A stretch of 64,000 bases of DNA from Parabacteroides hominis. Lineage in GTDB: Bacteria > Bacteroidota > Bacteroidia > Bacteroidales > Tannerellaceae. The stretch's first letter is position 1, and each line of letters starts with the position of its first letter. The translations under genes were made by a program, and so were the position numbers. Shown here piece by piece: positions 42,143 to 51,643 of this stretch. Location: assembly GCF_014287585.1 (NCBI RefSeq), contig NZ_JACOOJ010000003.1, forward strand, positions 141,955 to 205,954, given 5' to 3'. The notes beneath the pieces are model-generated. The model was not told where the DNA came from and ran no database searches. It was given only the letters and a program-made list of their open reading frames with translations.

Positions 42143-44863
42143 ATGAAAAACATCTATTACATATTCCTTTTGTGTTTTCTTCTGGCCGCTTGTAGGGATG
42201 GTGGGAGGGAAAAGGAATATGTGATAGGCATTTCGCAATGTATGACCGATGATGACTGGCGGCAGGCAATGATCCGCGAGGTAGGGATCGAGGCATCCAA
42301 CTACGATGACCTGAAAGTTATCATCAAAGACGCCGAAAGCGACAACGACCGCCAGATCGAGCAGATACGCGAACTGATCGACCGGAAAGTCGATGTCCTG
42401 GTCATCTCCCCGCTTGAATCGGAACCTTTGACTGCCATTGCCGAAGAAGCTGACCGTGCCGGCATTCCGACAATCATCACCGACCGTAAAGTCAATACCG
42501 ACCGCTATACTACCTTTGTCGGTGCCAACAACTACGAGTTAGGCGTGACTGCCGGAAAATATGCAATCCGCTATCTGCCTCCTGGAGCTACGATCCTCGA
42601 AATCTGGGGCGCAACAGGCTCGTCTCCTGCCCAGGAACGGCATAATGGTTTCCGGGATGCATTGGCAGACCGCAAGGACTTGACTTTTATCCCGGTAGAA
42701 GGAGACTGGAAACAGGACGTCGTTGCCCGGCGTCTCCGGGAAAAGGCGTTCTCACAACCGATTGATTTTGTCTTTGCCCATAACGATGTGATGGCGATCG
42801 CCGCCCGCGAATATTTCCTTTCAATAGATTCCGCCAAAGGAAAACAGCTCCCGGTTATCGGGATGGATGCCGTAGCCGAAGCCGGCCTGCAAGCCATAGC
42901 CGACGGGCGTATCGATGCCTCATTTCTCTATCCGACCGGAGGCGAGCAGGTTATACGGACCGCCATGCAACTGATCGACGGCAAACCTGTCGATAAATAT
43001 ATTCCGTTGCATAGCGGTATTGTCGGAAAAGAAGCGGCCCAAAGCCTTCTCCTGCAAACCGAACGCCTTTTGAATTATCAACAGCGTATCGAGACACAGC
43101 GCACCCGCATGGACGAACTGCTGAACCGCTTCCTCTTTCTGAAAGACTCCCTGCTGGTCATCACCCTGTTGATGATCGGCTTTATCTCCCTGTCGGTCTA
43201 TGTTTTCCATATCAACCGGAAAATTCGTGTCGCCAATCGGGAACTGCGTGCGATAAACAAAAAGGAGGAAGAACAGCGGCGCAAACTGATCTCCCTGAAT
43301 GCCGAGATAGAAGAGGTTACCGCCTCCAAACTCCAGTTCTTTACGAACATTTCCCACGAGGTGCGTACCCCGCTCACGTTGATTCTCGGCCCGTTGGACA
43401 AGCTGATGCATTTACTCCACGACTCCCCTTATCTATCCGATCTGGAACTGGTTCACAAGAATGCCGGACGCCTGCTCCGTGTGATCAACCAGATACTCGA
43501 TTTCCGCAAGGTGGAAAATAAGCAGGAGAAACTGAAGATACGCGAGACGGAGATCGTTGCCTTTGCCGGAGAGGTGAAATCCTATTTCAACAGCATGGCG
43601 AAAGTGCGGAACATCGACTACAGCTTTACGGCGGATGTGAAAGAATGTGCCCTCTGGATCGATCCGGATATGATCGAAAAAGTGCTGGTCAACCTGCTAT
43701 CCAACGCTTTCAAGTTTACGCCGGAGGAAGGACGCATAGCCGTGAAACTGTCTGTTTCGGACGAATGGGTGGCGATTGCCGTGGAAGATAACGGCTCCGG
43801 AATCCGCCCCGAAAACCTCCCGTATCTCTTCAACCGCTTCTATTCGGAAAACAGCCGTACGGGAACCGGCATCGGGCTGCATTTGGTCAGCGAGTATGTC
43901 AAGATGCATAACGGCAAGATCGATGTGGAGAGCAAGCCCGGCGTACGGACAGCCTTTACATTCAGCCTCCACCGGGACAAGACACAGCTGAAAGGCGAAT
44001 ATATCACCGAAATCCCGGTTTCACCGCTGACCTACGATGCTTCGCGTCTGGATGATTCCGAACAGAAAGAATTGCTTTCGAAATCCTATCCTTATACGAT
44101 ATTGATCGTCGAAGATGATGACGAAGTCCGCACTTTCCTCGAAAAGGAACTCTCGGCAAACTTCCGGGTACTGACCGCTGTAAACGGCAAGGTCGCTTTG
44201 AACCTGCTCGGATCGGAAGATATCTCCCTTGTGCTGAGCGACGTCATGATGCCGGAGATGAACGGCTTCGAACTCTGCAAAGCCGTCAAGACGAACTTGG
44301 CGACCAGCCATATCCCGCTTATCCTGCTGACGGCACTGACCGACGAACGTCAACGTATGTACGGCATATCCGGCGGGGCGGACGGATATATACAGAAACC
44401 TTTCCGGGTGGACTTTGTCAAACTCCGTGTGATCCGCATCTTGGAGGAACGGAAAAAACTTCGCGAAGCCCTGCTGCAAAAACTGCAAAACAGCAACCTG
44501 TTGATGGCTGAACCGGAAAAGGTGGAGAACATGGACGATCTTTTCCTCCGGAAGTTCCTGACTCGGATCGAGCAGGTTTATACCGATCCCGAATATAATA
44601 TCGAGAAGTTGAGTGACACGCTCGGCCTGTCGCGCGGACATCTTCACAGGAAGATCAAGGACCTGACAGGCACGAGCCCGGTCGACTTCCTCCGCAATTT
44701 CCGGTTGAAGAAGGCTGCCGCCCTGCTGAAACAGAAACAATATAACATCAGCGAGATCGCTTACCAGACCGGATTCTCTTCTTCCGCCTATTTCGCCAAA
44801 TGCTTCAAAGCGGTCTATAACCTCACCCCTACCGAATATCAGCAGGAGGATAAACCTGTTTAA
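42143..44863 (+). CDS. Hybrid two-component sensor with sugar-binding periplasmic domain (fructose-sensor type)
   Basis: A 906-residue single-chain HTCS. From the ATG at 42143: signal/anchor (LLAAC), a periplasmic type-1 binding-protein domain (about 25-300; YVIGISQCMTDDDWRQAMIR and FAHNDVMAIAAREYF), a membrane helix about 336-356, and a histidine kinase with H405 in NISHEVRTPL. The HATPase region includes EDNGSGI and TGTGIGLHL; the receiver has phospho-acceptor D700 in LVLSDVMMPEMNG; an AraC DNA-binding domain closes the protein. This architecture is that of the Bacteroides fructose sensor BT1754. The adjacent GH32, fructokinase and permease genes make fructose the likely ligand. Confidence 0.93.
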   Translation: MKNIYYIFLLCFLLAACRDGGREKEYVIGISQCMTDDDWRQAMIREVGIEASNYDDLKVIIKDAESDNDRQIEQIRELIDRKVDVLVISPLESEPLTAIAEEADRAGIPTIITDRKVNTDRYTTFVGANNYELGVTAGKYAIRYLPPGATILEIWGATGSSPAQERHNGFRDALADRKDLTFIPVEGDWKQDVVARRLREKAFSQPIDFVFAHNDVMAIAAREYFLSIDSAKGKQLPVIGMDAVAEAGLQAIADGRIDASFLYPTGGEQVIRTAMQLIDGKPVDKYIPLHSGIVGKEAAQSLLLQTERLLNYQQRIETQRTRMDELLNRFLFLKDSLLVITLLMIGFISLSVYVFHINRKIRVANRELRAINKKEEEQRRKLISLNAEIEEVTASKLQFFTNISHEVRTPLTLILGPLDKLMHLLHDSPYLSDLELVHKNAGRLLRVINQILDFRKVENKQEKLKIRETEIVAFAGEVKSYFNSMAKVRNIDYSFTADVKECALWIDPDMIEKVLVNLLSNAFKFTPEEGRIAVKLSVSDEWVAIAVEDNGSGIRPENLPYLFNRFYSENSRTGTGIGLHLVSEYVKMHNGKIDVESKPGVRTAFTFSLHRDKTQLKGEYITEIPVSPLTYDASRLDDSEQKELLSKSYPYTILIVEDDDEVRTFLEKELSANFRVLTAVNGKVALNLLGSEDISLVLSDVMMPEMNGFELCKAVKTNLATSHIPLILLTALTDERQRMYGISGGADGYIQKPFRVDFVKLRVIRILEERKKLREALLQKLQNSNLLMAEPEKVENMDDLFLRKFLTRIEQVYTDPEYNIEKLSDTLGLSRGHLHRKIKDLTGTSPVDFLRNFRLKKAAALLKQKQYNISEIAYQTGFSSSAYFAKCFKAVYNLTPTEYQQEDKPV

Positions 44864-44884
44864 AGGATATCACCTGAAAGCCTT

Positions 44885-44959
44885 TATGACAAATGTCACA
44901 TTTGTGTGACGGATTTGACAGGCCTTGAAACTTTTTGGCTCTATGCGACATTTGTCATA
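44885..44959 (+). promoter_or_regulatory. Operator-like inverted repeats before the fructan operon
   Basis: TATGACAAATGTC (44885-44897) and its exact reverse complement GACATTTGTCATA (44947-44959) flank a smaller palindrome GTCACATTTGTGTGAC (44895-44910). The position upstream of the outer-membrane gene and just after the HTCS makes this the likely binding site of its AraC domain. Confidence 0.7.
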
Positions 44960-45001
44960 TCCCCTGTTCTGTTTGTTATCGTCCGTCCGGTTGTGGCAGC
45001 C

Positions 45002-45009
45002 TACTTTTG
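45002..45009 (+). promoter_or_regulatory. -7 box of the fructan operon
   Basis: TACTTTTG, 49 nt before the ATG at 45058. No TTTG at the standard -33 spacing (nearest 26 nt away), which fits activator-dependent transcription by the HTCS. Confidence 0.6.
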
Positions 45010-45057
45010 CCTCCGTCAAATAGACAACCACGGAATAAACATTTAAAAACATTCTAT

Positions 45058-47391
45058 ATGAAAACTGTTGCCATGAAAAGGTCTTTCATCACATTCTTAG
45101 CCGGATGTTCCCTTTCTTCCGTACTTTATGCACAGGAAACCAAAAAGGACAGCATCCCTTCCGGGCAGGAGAACAAAGGCGAAACAAACAGCCGCAACGT
45201 GATGCTGAATGCCGCCAGTGCGAATGGTCCCCGCGAGATTTCCATCGGCCTGCCCGGTGGAGATGTCAATGTACTCGAAAACGGCCTTCCGGCCGTTTAC
45301 AATTCCAATCCCCATAATGTGAATACACACTGGCGCGGCGACGGCAGCCTGTCCCATATCGGGCTGATGAAAATCTCCGAGACGGCGATCACTACCGGCA
45401 ATATCGGATATGCCGTCAACTCGTTTACTCAGTTGGGACTGGAAGGGAAGAAAATGTTCAATGGGACGCTGAACTACAACACCAACCATTTCGGCAGGCA
45501 GCAGTTCGACCTGAATTTGAACGGCAGCTTAGGGAAGGACTGGTTCTATAGTGGCAGCATTTACCAGAACTTCGATCCGGGAACGTTCAAACTGCGTTTT
45601 GCCCAGTATCAGGACCGGACGGAAATCTATAAGTTCGCCCTGAGCAAACGCTACAATGAGGGACGCGGGCAATTTTCCGTTATCTATCATTACAGCAACA
45701 GCCATTGGCTGTCCAATGCCACGACCGGCGCACCTTTCATATATGTAGGCGACGGCAGCGTGAAAGAAATCCCGGGATTCGGCCTGGGTACTTCTTCCTA
45801 CCTGCCAAACATCAGCACGATTCCTTATCTGGATATACGGACGGGGAAAGTGGAGACCGTCAACCTGTACGACGCGACGGCCAGCCGGGGCAACCAGGTG
45901 ACGCTTCTCCATAACTACAAATGGGATAACGGGCTGGAATGGAAAGTCAATATGAAATACGACCATTCTCAAGGTTCCTATCTGTATCAGACGCCGATGG
46001 ACATGAAGAACCAGGCGGAATCAGCCGGTTACCGGTTGAAGCAGGCAGACGGTTCGTTCGAACCCTACAGCGGATATGTGCAGAGCCGTATGTCTTGCTT
46101 CAACCGGGGCAAGATCGACGAGGTGTTCTTCACGACCGAGCTGTCCCGCAAGTACGACAACCAGACCTGGCGCGTCGGGCTGAACGAATGGTATTACGAT
46201 GTGGATTATGCCTCCAACACCACGATGTACGACCACACGGTCGAAGCCTATCCGCAGATGCTTTATAATACAAGTTCGGACAAAGTGCACTATTATGGCA
46301 ATACCCCGTATTACAACTTCAACCAGAATGCTTCCGAATACTATAAGGGACATGAAAACAAGTTAGCGCTCTACGCCACCCATGATTGGGATATGACCGA
46401 CAAGTTGAATGCCTATTACGGCGCCCGCCTCGAATACCAGCGCTTGGAAGGCGAGAACTTGGCGGTCTATAATGCTGACGGGAACTCGGTCGGACGTTTC
46501 AACAACTACCATATCGGGGCTGTTGCTGCCGACGGGACGACGATTGCCCCGCGTGATTTCGGCTACGACTGGCTGAACATGGCCTTGACGGCTGCCCTGA
46601 CCTATAAGATGACCGGGCAGTTCGGCTTCACTGGCGATTTTACTTATATTACCCAGCGTCCGAACCTCTCGAATTTCTCCCCCGCCGATATGCCTGATAT
46701 CAATAAAATTACCGTACCTTTAGGACGTGCCGGACTCTATTATAACAGCGATTGGGTCAGTCTGACTTCTTTGTTCTCTTATATTGCCAAGACGAACAAT
46801 AACTCGACGCTGAACCTGATCAACCCGAACGATCCGACCGGAAAGGATATCAAGGCAGCACCGCTGAGCTATGACATCAAGACGATGGGGTGGACGACAG
46901 ATGCCGTCTTCAAGCCGTTCAAAGGCTTCGACTTCCATTTCTTGTTCACGTATCAGATGCCGAAGTATAAGAAATATGAGACGGGAGTGACATTCCCGGA
47001 CGGGAGCGTCTCCGCCATCAATGCCACTGGCAATATCGTTGCGGAGATTCCGAAGGTCTTAGTGGAACTCGATCCGAGCTACATGATCACGAAAGACTTG
47101 CGGATCTGGGCCAGTTTCCGCTACTTCAGCAAGACCTATGCGAACATCAACGATGCCTATTATTTCAGCGGGCGATGGGAAACTTTCGGAGGGTTGAACT
47201 GGCAGGTCAACAAACATTTGGCTTTGAGCGGGACGGTTATCAACTTCCTGAACCAGACCGGTGCGAAGGGCAGCATCTCCGGAGCGGAACTGGTCGAGAA
47301 GGAAAATGCAGCCGAGTATAACGGCGCATGGATGGCCGGTAGTTATATCCGCCCGTTCACGGTGGAGTTCAGCGCAACAATTACTTTTTAA
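45058..47391 (+). CDS. TonB-dependent receptor-like outer-membrane protein of the fructan module
   Basis: A 777-residue protein; the ATG at 45058 (or 45073) precedes the signal (SFITFLAGCSLSSVLYAQ). A plug-like region follows (VNVLENGLPAVYNSNPHNVN and ISETAITTGNIGYAVNSFTQ), then a long barrel rich in aromatic strands, ending FTVEFSATITF. It lacks the carboxypeptidase-like N-terminal domain of SusC proteins and has no SusD partner. It presumably passes short fructans or fructose-containing oligosaccharides across the outer membrane. Cotranscribed with GH32 (21-nt gap). Confidence 0.8.
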   Translation: MKTVAMKRSFITFLAGCSLSSVLYAQETKKDSIPSGQENKGETNSRNVMLNAASANGPREISIGLPGGDVNVLENGLPAVYNSNPHNVNTHWRGDGSLSHIGLMKISETAITTGNIGYAVNSFTQLGLEGKKMFNGTLNYNTNHFGRQQFDLNLNGSLGKDWFYSGSIYQNFDPGTFKLRFAQYQDRTEIYKFALSKRYNEGRGQFSVIYHYSNSHWLSNATTGAPFIYVGDGSVKEIPGFGLGTSSYLPNISTIPYLDIRTGKVETVNLYDATASRGNQVTLLHNYKWDNGLEWKVNMKYDHSQGSYLYQTPMDMKNQAESAGYRLKQADGSFEPYSGYVQSRMSCFNRGKIDEVFFTTELSRKYDNQTWRVGLNEWYYDVDYASNTTMYDHTVEAYPQMLYNTSSDKVHYYGNTPYYNFNQNASEYYKGHENKLALYATHDWDMTDKLNAYYGARLEYQRLEGENLAVYNADGNSVGRFNNYHIGAVAADGTTIAPRDFGYDWLNMALTAALTYKMTGQFGFTGDFTYITQRPNLSNFSPADMPDINKITVPLGRAGLYYNSDWVSLTSLFSYIAKTNNNSTLNLINPNDPTGKDIKAAPLSYDIKTMGWTTDAVFKPFKGFDFHFLFTYQMPKYKKYETGVTFPDGSVSAINATGNIVAEIPKVLVELDPSYMITKDLRIWASFRYFSKTYANINDAYYFSGRWETFGGLNWQVNKHLALSGTVINFLNQTGAKGSISGAELVEKENAAEYNGAWMAGSYIRPFTVEFSATITF

Positions 47392-47412
47392 CAATAAATT
47401 CTTTTACACAAT

Positions 47413-49296
47413 ATGAAAGCATCGATATTAAACATCAGCAAAATTCTCGTTATGAGTACTGTCATTTCATTAGGCTTGGCCTCTTGCCAGCCGTCAAACA
47501 AAAGCGGGTTCACATTGGAACAGCAGGGCGATACCTTGACGCTTGTCCGCATCACGAATCCGACCAAATATCTGTTGCTCCCGGTTGAGGAGAAGACAGC
47601 GGAGGGACAGGTCTGCCTGGTGACCGGCGATCCTGCCGATACGGATATGGATGTCCGCCTGGCAAAAAAGAGCGTCGACTATTTCGTCCCGTTCGAATTG
47701 CCGGCAGGAGCTAAAGAGGCGCTTGTCCGCATCCGCAAAACGCCGAAAGACGCGATCTGCTGGGAGCGGATACAGTTGTCCGATACGTTCGACACGGCAA
47801 ACCGCGATAAGTTTCGCCCGCTCTATCACCATACTCCGCTCTACGGCTGGATGAACGATGCCAACGGGCTGGTGTATAAGGACGGCGAATATCATCTCTA
47901 TTTTCAGTATAATCCTTACGGTTCCGTATGGGGAAACATGCACTGGGGGCATTCCGTCAGCCGCGACTTGGTGCACTGGGAACATCTTCCGGTCGCCCTG
48001 GCACGCGACACGATGGGGCACATCTTCTCCGGCAGTTCTGTCGTGGATGTGAAGAACACGGCTGGCTATGGCGAGGGAACGGTTGTCTCTTTCTATACTT
48101 CCGCCAGCGACAAGAACGGGCAGATCGAATGCATGGCTTACAGCCGTGACAACGGACGGACCTTTACGAAATATGGAAAGAACCCGGTCCTGACGCCGTT
48201 CGACGGCCTGAAAGACTTCCGTGACCCGAAAGTGTTCTGGTACGAACCGGAACAGAAGTGGGTGATGATCGTTTCAGCCGATAAGGAAATGCGTTTCTTC
48301 TCTTCCAAAGATTTGAAGGACTGGACTTATATGAGCGCTTTCGGCAATGGCTACGGTGTGCAGCCGAGCCAGTTCGAATGCCCCGACATGGTGCAACTGC
48401 CTGTTGGTGGCGATGAAAACAACAAGAAGTGGGCGCTGATCGTAAATATCAATCCGGGCTGCCTGTTCGGCGGTTCCGCTACACAGTATTTTGTCGGTGA
48501 TTTCGACGGAACTAACTTCGTCTGCGACACGAAGCCGGAAGTGGTCAAATGGATGGACTGGGGTAAAGACCACTATGCAACCGTTTGCTTCTCCAATACC
48601 GGCGACCGCGTGATAGCCGTGCCTTGGATGAGCAACTGGCAGTATGCCAATATCATCCCGACGCAGCAGTATCGCAGTGCCAACGCCCTGCCCCGCGAAC
48701 TGACGATGTACTCCGAAGGCAAAGACGTCTGCTTGGCTGTCAATCCGGTGAAAGAACTGGATGCTTTGCGGAAAGAAACTAAGGAAATTCCAGCCTTTAC
48801 CGTAGAAAGCGGAAAGGAGTTTACGGTCGATACCTTATTTGCCGCCAACGACGGCGCTTTCGAAATGGATCTCGAATTGGCGGCCGATGCCGATTGTTCC
48901 GGCTTCAAACTGATGAACGGTAGAGGCGAATATGTAGACATCTACTTGGACGGTAAGAACGGCAAGTTAGTGATGGACCGTGTCCATAGCGGAATCGTGG
49001 ACTTCGGCAAGAACGCCATCCCGCACGAAAAAGAGGCGCACGACAACCGCGTGAAGAACTCCATCAACTATGTAGACGATTTCGCATTGGCTACCTGGGC
49101 GCCGCTGTCAAAGGACAAGCAGCATAAGTTGCGGATATTCGTGGACAAATGCTCCGTCGAAATCTTCTTGGACGGCGGGAAGGTTGCCATGACCAACCTG
49201 GTCTTCCCGAACGAACCGTATAACAGCCTGTCTTTCTACAGCCGTAACGGTTCGACAAAGGTAACGGCATGTACGTTCTATAAGTTAGGCTTGTAA
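47413..49296 (+). CDS. GH32 fructan hydrolase lipoprotein
   Basis: A 627-residue lipoprotein (LASC, Cys about 25). An N-terminal beta domain (about 30-130; DUF4980-like) precedes the five-bladed GH32 propeller. The nucleophile is D149 in GWMNDANG, the transition-state stabiliser is in FRDP (269-272), and the acid/base is E322 in FECPD. The C-terminal beta-sandwich includes the SVEIFLDGG segment. It hydrolyses beta-fructosides (inulin, levan or sucrose); linkage specificity cannot be told from motifs. It is lipid-anchored, so it acts in the envelope. Confidence 0.95.
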   Translation: MKASILNISKILVMSTVISLGLASCQPSNKSGFTLEQQGDTLTLVRITNPTKYLLLPVEEKTAEGQVCLVTGDPADTDMDVRLAKKSVDYFVPFELPAGAKEALVRIRKTPKDAICWERIQLSDTFDTANRDKFRPLYHHTPLYGWMNDANGLVYKDGEYHLYFQYNPYGSVWGNMHWGHSVSRDLVHWEHLPVALARDTMGHIFSGSSVVDVKNTAGYGEGTVVSFYTSASDKNGQIECMAYSRDNGRTFTKYGKNPVLTPFDGLKDFRDPKVFWYEPEQKWVMIVSADKEMRFFSSKDLKDWTYMSAFGNGYGVQPSQFECPDMVQLPVGGDENNKKWALIVNINPGCLFGGSATQYFVGDFDGTNFVCDTKPEVVKWMDWGKDHYATVCFSNTGDRVIAVPWMSNWQYANIIPTQQYRSANALPRELTMYSEGKDVCLAVNPVKELDALRKETKEIPAFTVESGKEFTVDTLFAANDGAFEMDLELAADADCSGFKLMNGRGEYVDIYLDGKNGKLVMDRVHSGIVDFGKNAIPHEKEAHDNRVKNSINYVDDFALATWAPLSKDKQHKLRIFVDKCSVEIFLDGGKVAMTNLVFPNEPYNSLSFYSRNGSTKVTACTFYKLGL

Positions 49297-49323
49297 GTCT
49301 GCATCCGTCGGCATGCAGTTTTA

Positions 49324-49411
49324 GTTTCATGCCGGTGAAACTTTTGTTTCATGCTGATGAAACTTTTGTTTCCCTTGCATGAAACTTTTTTCTCATGCGG
49401 ACGAAACTTCT
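49324..49411. repeat. Four tandem 22-nt hairpin units (GTTTCA/TGAAAC type)
   Basis: Units begin at 49324, 49346, 49368 and 49390. The first reads GTTTCATGCCGGTGAAAC plus TTTT, the second differs only in the loop, and the third and fourth are degenerate. Each is a 6-bp hairpin with a T-rich tail. It lies between GH32 and fructokinase. Same length and geometry as the array at 18654-18741 with a different stem. Confidence 0.8.
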
Positions 49412-49482
49412 GAGAAGTGGAAGCGTTTATAATAAAAAACTTGGATGAATAATTATTTTTGTAGTATTAAAATCAGTATATC

Positions 49483-50352
49483 ATGAAAGATAATAAACCT
49501 GTTGTTGTCGGTATCGGCGAACTCCTTTGGGATGTGTTGCCAACGGGAAAGCGTGCCGGAGGCGCTCCGATCAATTTCGTATATCATGCTACCCGGTTGG
49601 GAGCCGAAGGATATGCAATCAGTGCAGTCGGGAACGACGTGTTCGGGACGGAGATCGTCCAGGAGTTGGATAAGAACGGTATCTGCCATTCGTTAGGGAC
49701 GGTCGAATATCCTACCGGAAGCGTGATGGTGGAGTTGAAAGACGGCATCCCGGCCTATACGATTATCGAAGGCGTCGCCTGGGATCATATGCCTTTGACT
49801 CAGGAAGCCATCGACTTGGTGAAAAAGGCGGATGCCATCTGCTTCGGCACGTTGGCGCAACGTTCGCTCGAATCGCGTACGACGATCCATACGCTGCTTT
49901 CCTATGCCCGCGAAGAGGCGCTCCGCTTCTTCGACATCAATATCCGCCAGTCTTACTACTCGAAGGAGTTGATCGCCAGCCTGCTGGAAAAGGCGAACGT
50001 GTTTAAGATCAATGATGAAGAACTCGATCTGGTGCGTGAAATGTTCTCCCTTTCGGAGGATGAAGATACGGCTTGCCGCCAACTGATCGGACGTTACAAC
50101 CTGCGCTATATGATCCTCACTGCCGGCAGCCGCTACAGTTCCATCTATACGGCTGGCGACAAGTCGACGATCCCTACTCCCAAAGTCGAGGTGGCCGATA
50201 CGGTCGGGGCGGGAGATTCTTTCTCCGGTGCATTTGTTTACTCCATATTAACCGGCAAATCCTTGCGCGAAGCCCATCGGGTTGCTGTCGAGACGGCTGC
50301 TTTCGTCTGCACGAAAGAGGGCGCATGGCCTGCTTATCCTAATAAAGACTGA
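49483..50352 (+). CDS. Fructokinase (PfkB/ribokinase family)
   Basis: A 289-residue cytosolic sugar kinase. N-terminal VVVGIGELLWDVLPTGKRAG and GGAPINFVYHATRLGAEGYA fit bacterial fructokinases. The catalytic motif DTVGAGDSFSGAF contains the base aspartate. It phosphorylates fructose released by GH32 and imported by the following permease, which begins 2 nt after its stop. A -7-like TATTTTTG (49454-49461) lies upstream after the hairpin array, so it may also have its own promoter. Confidence 0.92.
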   Translation: MKDNKPVVVGIGELLWDVLPTGKRAGGAPINFVYHATRLGAEGYAISAVGNDVFGTEIVQELDKNGICHSLGTVEYPTGSVMVELKDGIPAYTIIEGVAWDHMPLTQEAIDLVKKADAICFGTLAQRSLESRTTIHTLLSYAREEALRFFDINIRQSYYSKELIASLLEKANVFKINDEELDLVREMFSLSEDEDTACRQLIGRYNLRYMILTAGSRYSSIYTAGDKSTIPTPKVEVADTVGAGDSFSGAFVYSILTGKSLREAHRVAVETAAFVCTKEGAWPAYPNKD

Positions 50353-50354
50353 TT

Positions 50355-51521
50355 ATGAAAGAGAAGAGTTTGTATGTAAGATTGATCCCGGTGATGCTTG
50401 TTTTCTTCACGATGGGATTTGTGGATTTGGTGGGGATTGCCTCCAACTATGTGAAGCTGGATTTAGGACTGACGGATTCCGAAGCGAATATCTTTCCTTC
50501 CTTAGTGTTCTTCTGGTTCCTGATCTTCTCCGTCCCGACGGGGATGTTGATGAATAAGATCGGGCGGAAAAAGACGGTCATGCTGAGCCTGGCCGTTACC
50601 TTCGTGTCGTTGCTGATCCCGTGTTTCGGCGATGGCTATATGGTGATGCTGGTCTCCTTCTCTTTATTGGGTATCGGGAATGCTTTGATGCAGACCTCTC
50701 TGAACCCGCTTCTGTCTAATATTATTACCGGAGATAAATTGGCGAGCAGCCTGACTTTCGGGCAGTTTGTCAAAGCGATCGCCTCTTTCCTGGCGCCCTA
50801 TATCGCCATGTGGGGAGCAACTGCGGCGATCCCTTCGCTGGGGTTGGGCTGGCGTGTGCTGTTTCCGGTCTATATGGTGATAGCGGTCGTCGCGATTTTC
50901 CTGTTAGGGGCGACTCACATCAAAGAAGAAGCGCCGGAAGGCAAGCCGTCCACGTTCGCCGAATGCTTTGCCTTGTTGGGTAACCCGTTTATCCTGTTGA
51001 TGTTTGTCGGTATCATGTGCCATGTCGGTATTGATGTCGGCACGAATACCACCGCACCTAAAATCCTGATGGAACGGTTGGGGATGGATATACATGCGGC
51101 GGCGTTTGCAACGAGCCTCTATTTCATCTTCCGTACGATCGGTTGCCTGACCGGTTCGCTGATCCTGGCTCATTGGTCGCCGAAGAAGTTCTTCATCGTC
51201 AGTGTCGTATTGATGGTAGCTTCGATGGCTGGGTTCCTACTGTTCGATAGCAAAGCGTTGTTGTATGTCAGCATCGCATTGGTCGGATACGGCAATTCGA
51301 ACGTGTTCTCCATACTTTTCTCCCAGGCGTTGCTGTCGATGCCGCAGCGTCAGAACGAGGTTTCCGGACTGATGATAATGGGCTTGTTCGGCGGGACGGT
51401 TTTCCCGTTGCTGATGGGCTTCGCTTCCGATGCGCTCCGTTCGCAGACAGGCGCTTTGCTGGTTCTGGCAGTCGGAGTGCTTTATCTGCTTTTCCTGTTT
51501 CCAAAGTTGAAGCAGCACTGA
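50355..51521 (+). CDS. MFS sugar permease (FucP/fructose type)
   Basis: A 388-residue, 12-helix major-facilitator protein of the FucP-like sugar:proton symporter family: MLVFFTMGFVDLVGIASNYV at the start, the loop MNKIGRKKTVML after helix 2, and QTSLNPLLSNI. It is 2 nt after fructokinase, so translation is coupled. Homologues in Bacteroides fructan loci carry fructose across the inner membrane; that role fits here but is not visible from sequence alone. Confidence 0.9.
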   Translation: MKEKSLYVRLIPVMLVFFTMGFVDLVGIASNYVKLDLGLTDSEANIFPSLVFFWFLIFSVPTGMLMNKIGRKKTVMLSLAVTFVSLLIPCFGDGYMVMLVSFSLLGIGNALMQTSLNPLLSNIITGDKLASSLTFGQFVKAIASFLAPYIAMWGATAAIPSLGLGWRVLFPVYMVIAVVAIFLLGATHIKEEAPEGKPSTFAECFALLGNPFILLMFVGIMCHVGIDVGTNTTAPKILMERLGMDIHAAAFATSLYFIFRTIGCLTGSLILAHWSPKKFFIVSVVLMVASMAGFLLFDSKALLYVSIALVGYGNSNVFSILFSQALLSMPQRQNEVSGLMIMGLFGGTVFPLLMGFASDALRSQTGALLVLAVGVLYLLFLFPKLKQH

Positions 51522-51571
51522 AATTTACAGACGCTCGTGTCTAATATTTTAGATCATATTTCTGCAAACAG

Positions 51572-51602
51572 TTTGCCGGAAAGAAAAACTTTACTATTTT
51601 TG
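51572..51602 (+). promoter_or_regulatory. Promoter for frr
   Basis: TTTG at 51572-51575, a 19-nt spacer and TATTTTTG at 51595-51602, about 41 nt before the ATG. It gives frr transcription independent of the fructan operon upstream. Confidence 0.78.
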
Positions 51603-51643
51603 TTTGCCTAACAAACAACGAAAACAAAAATATACAATCACTT

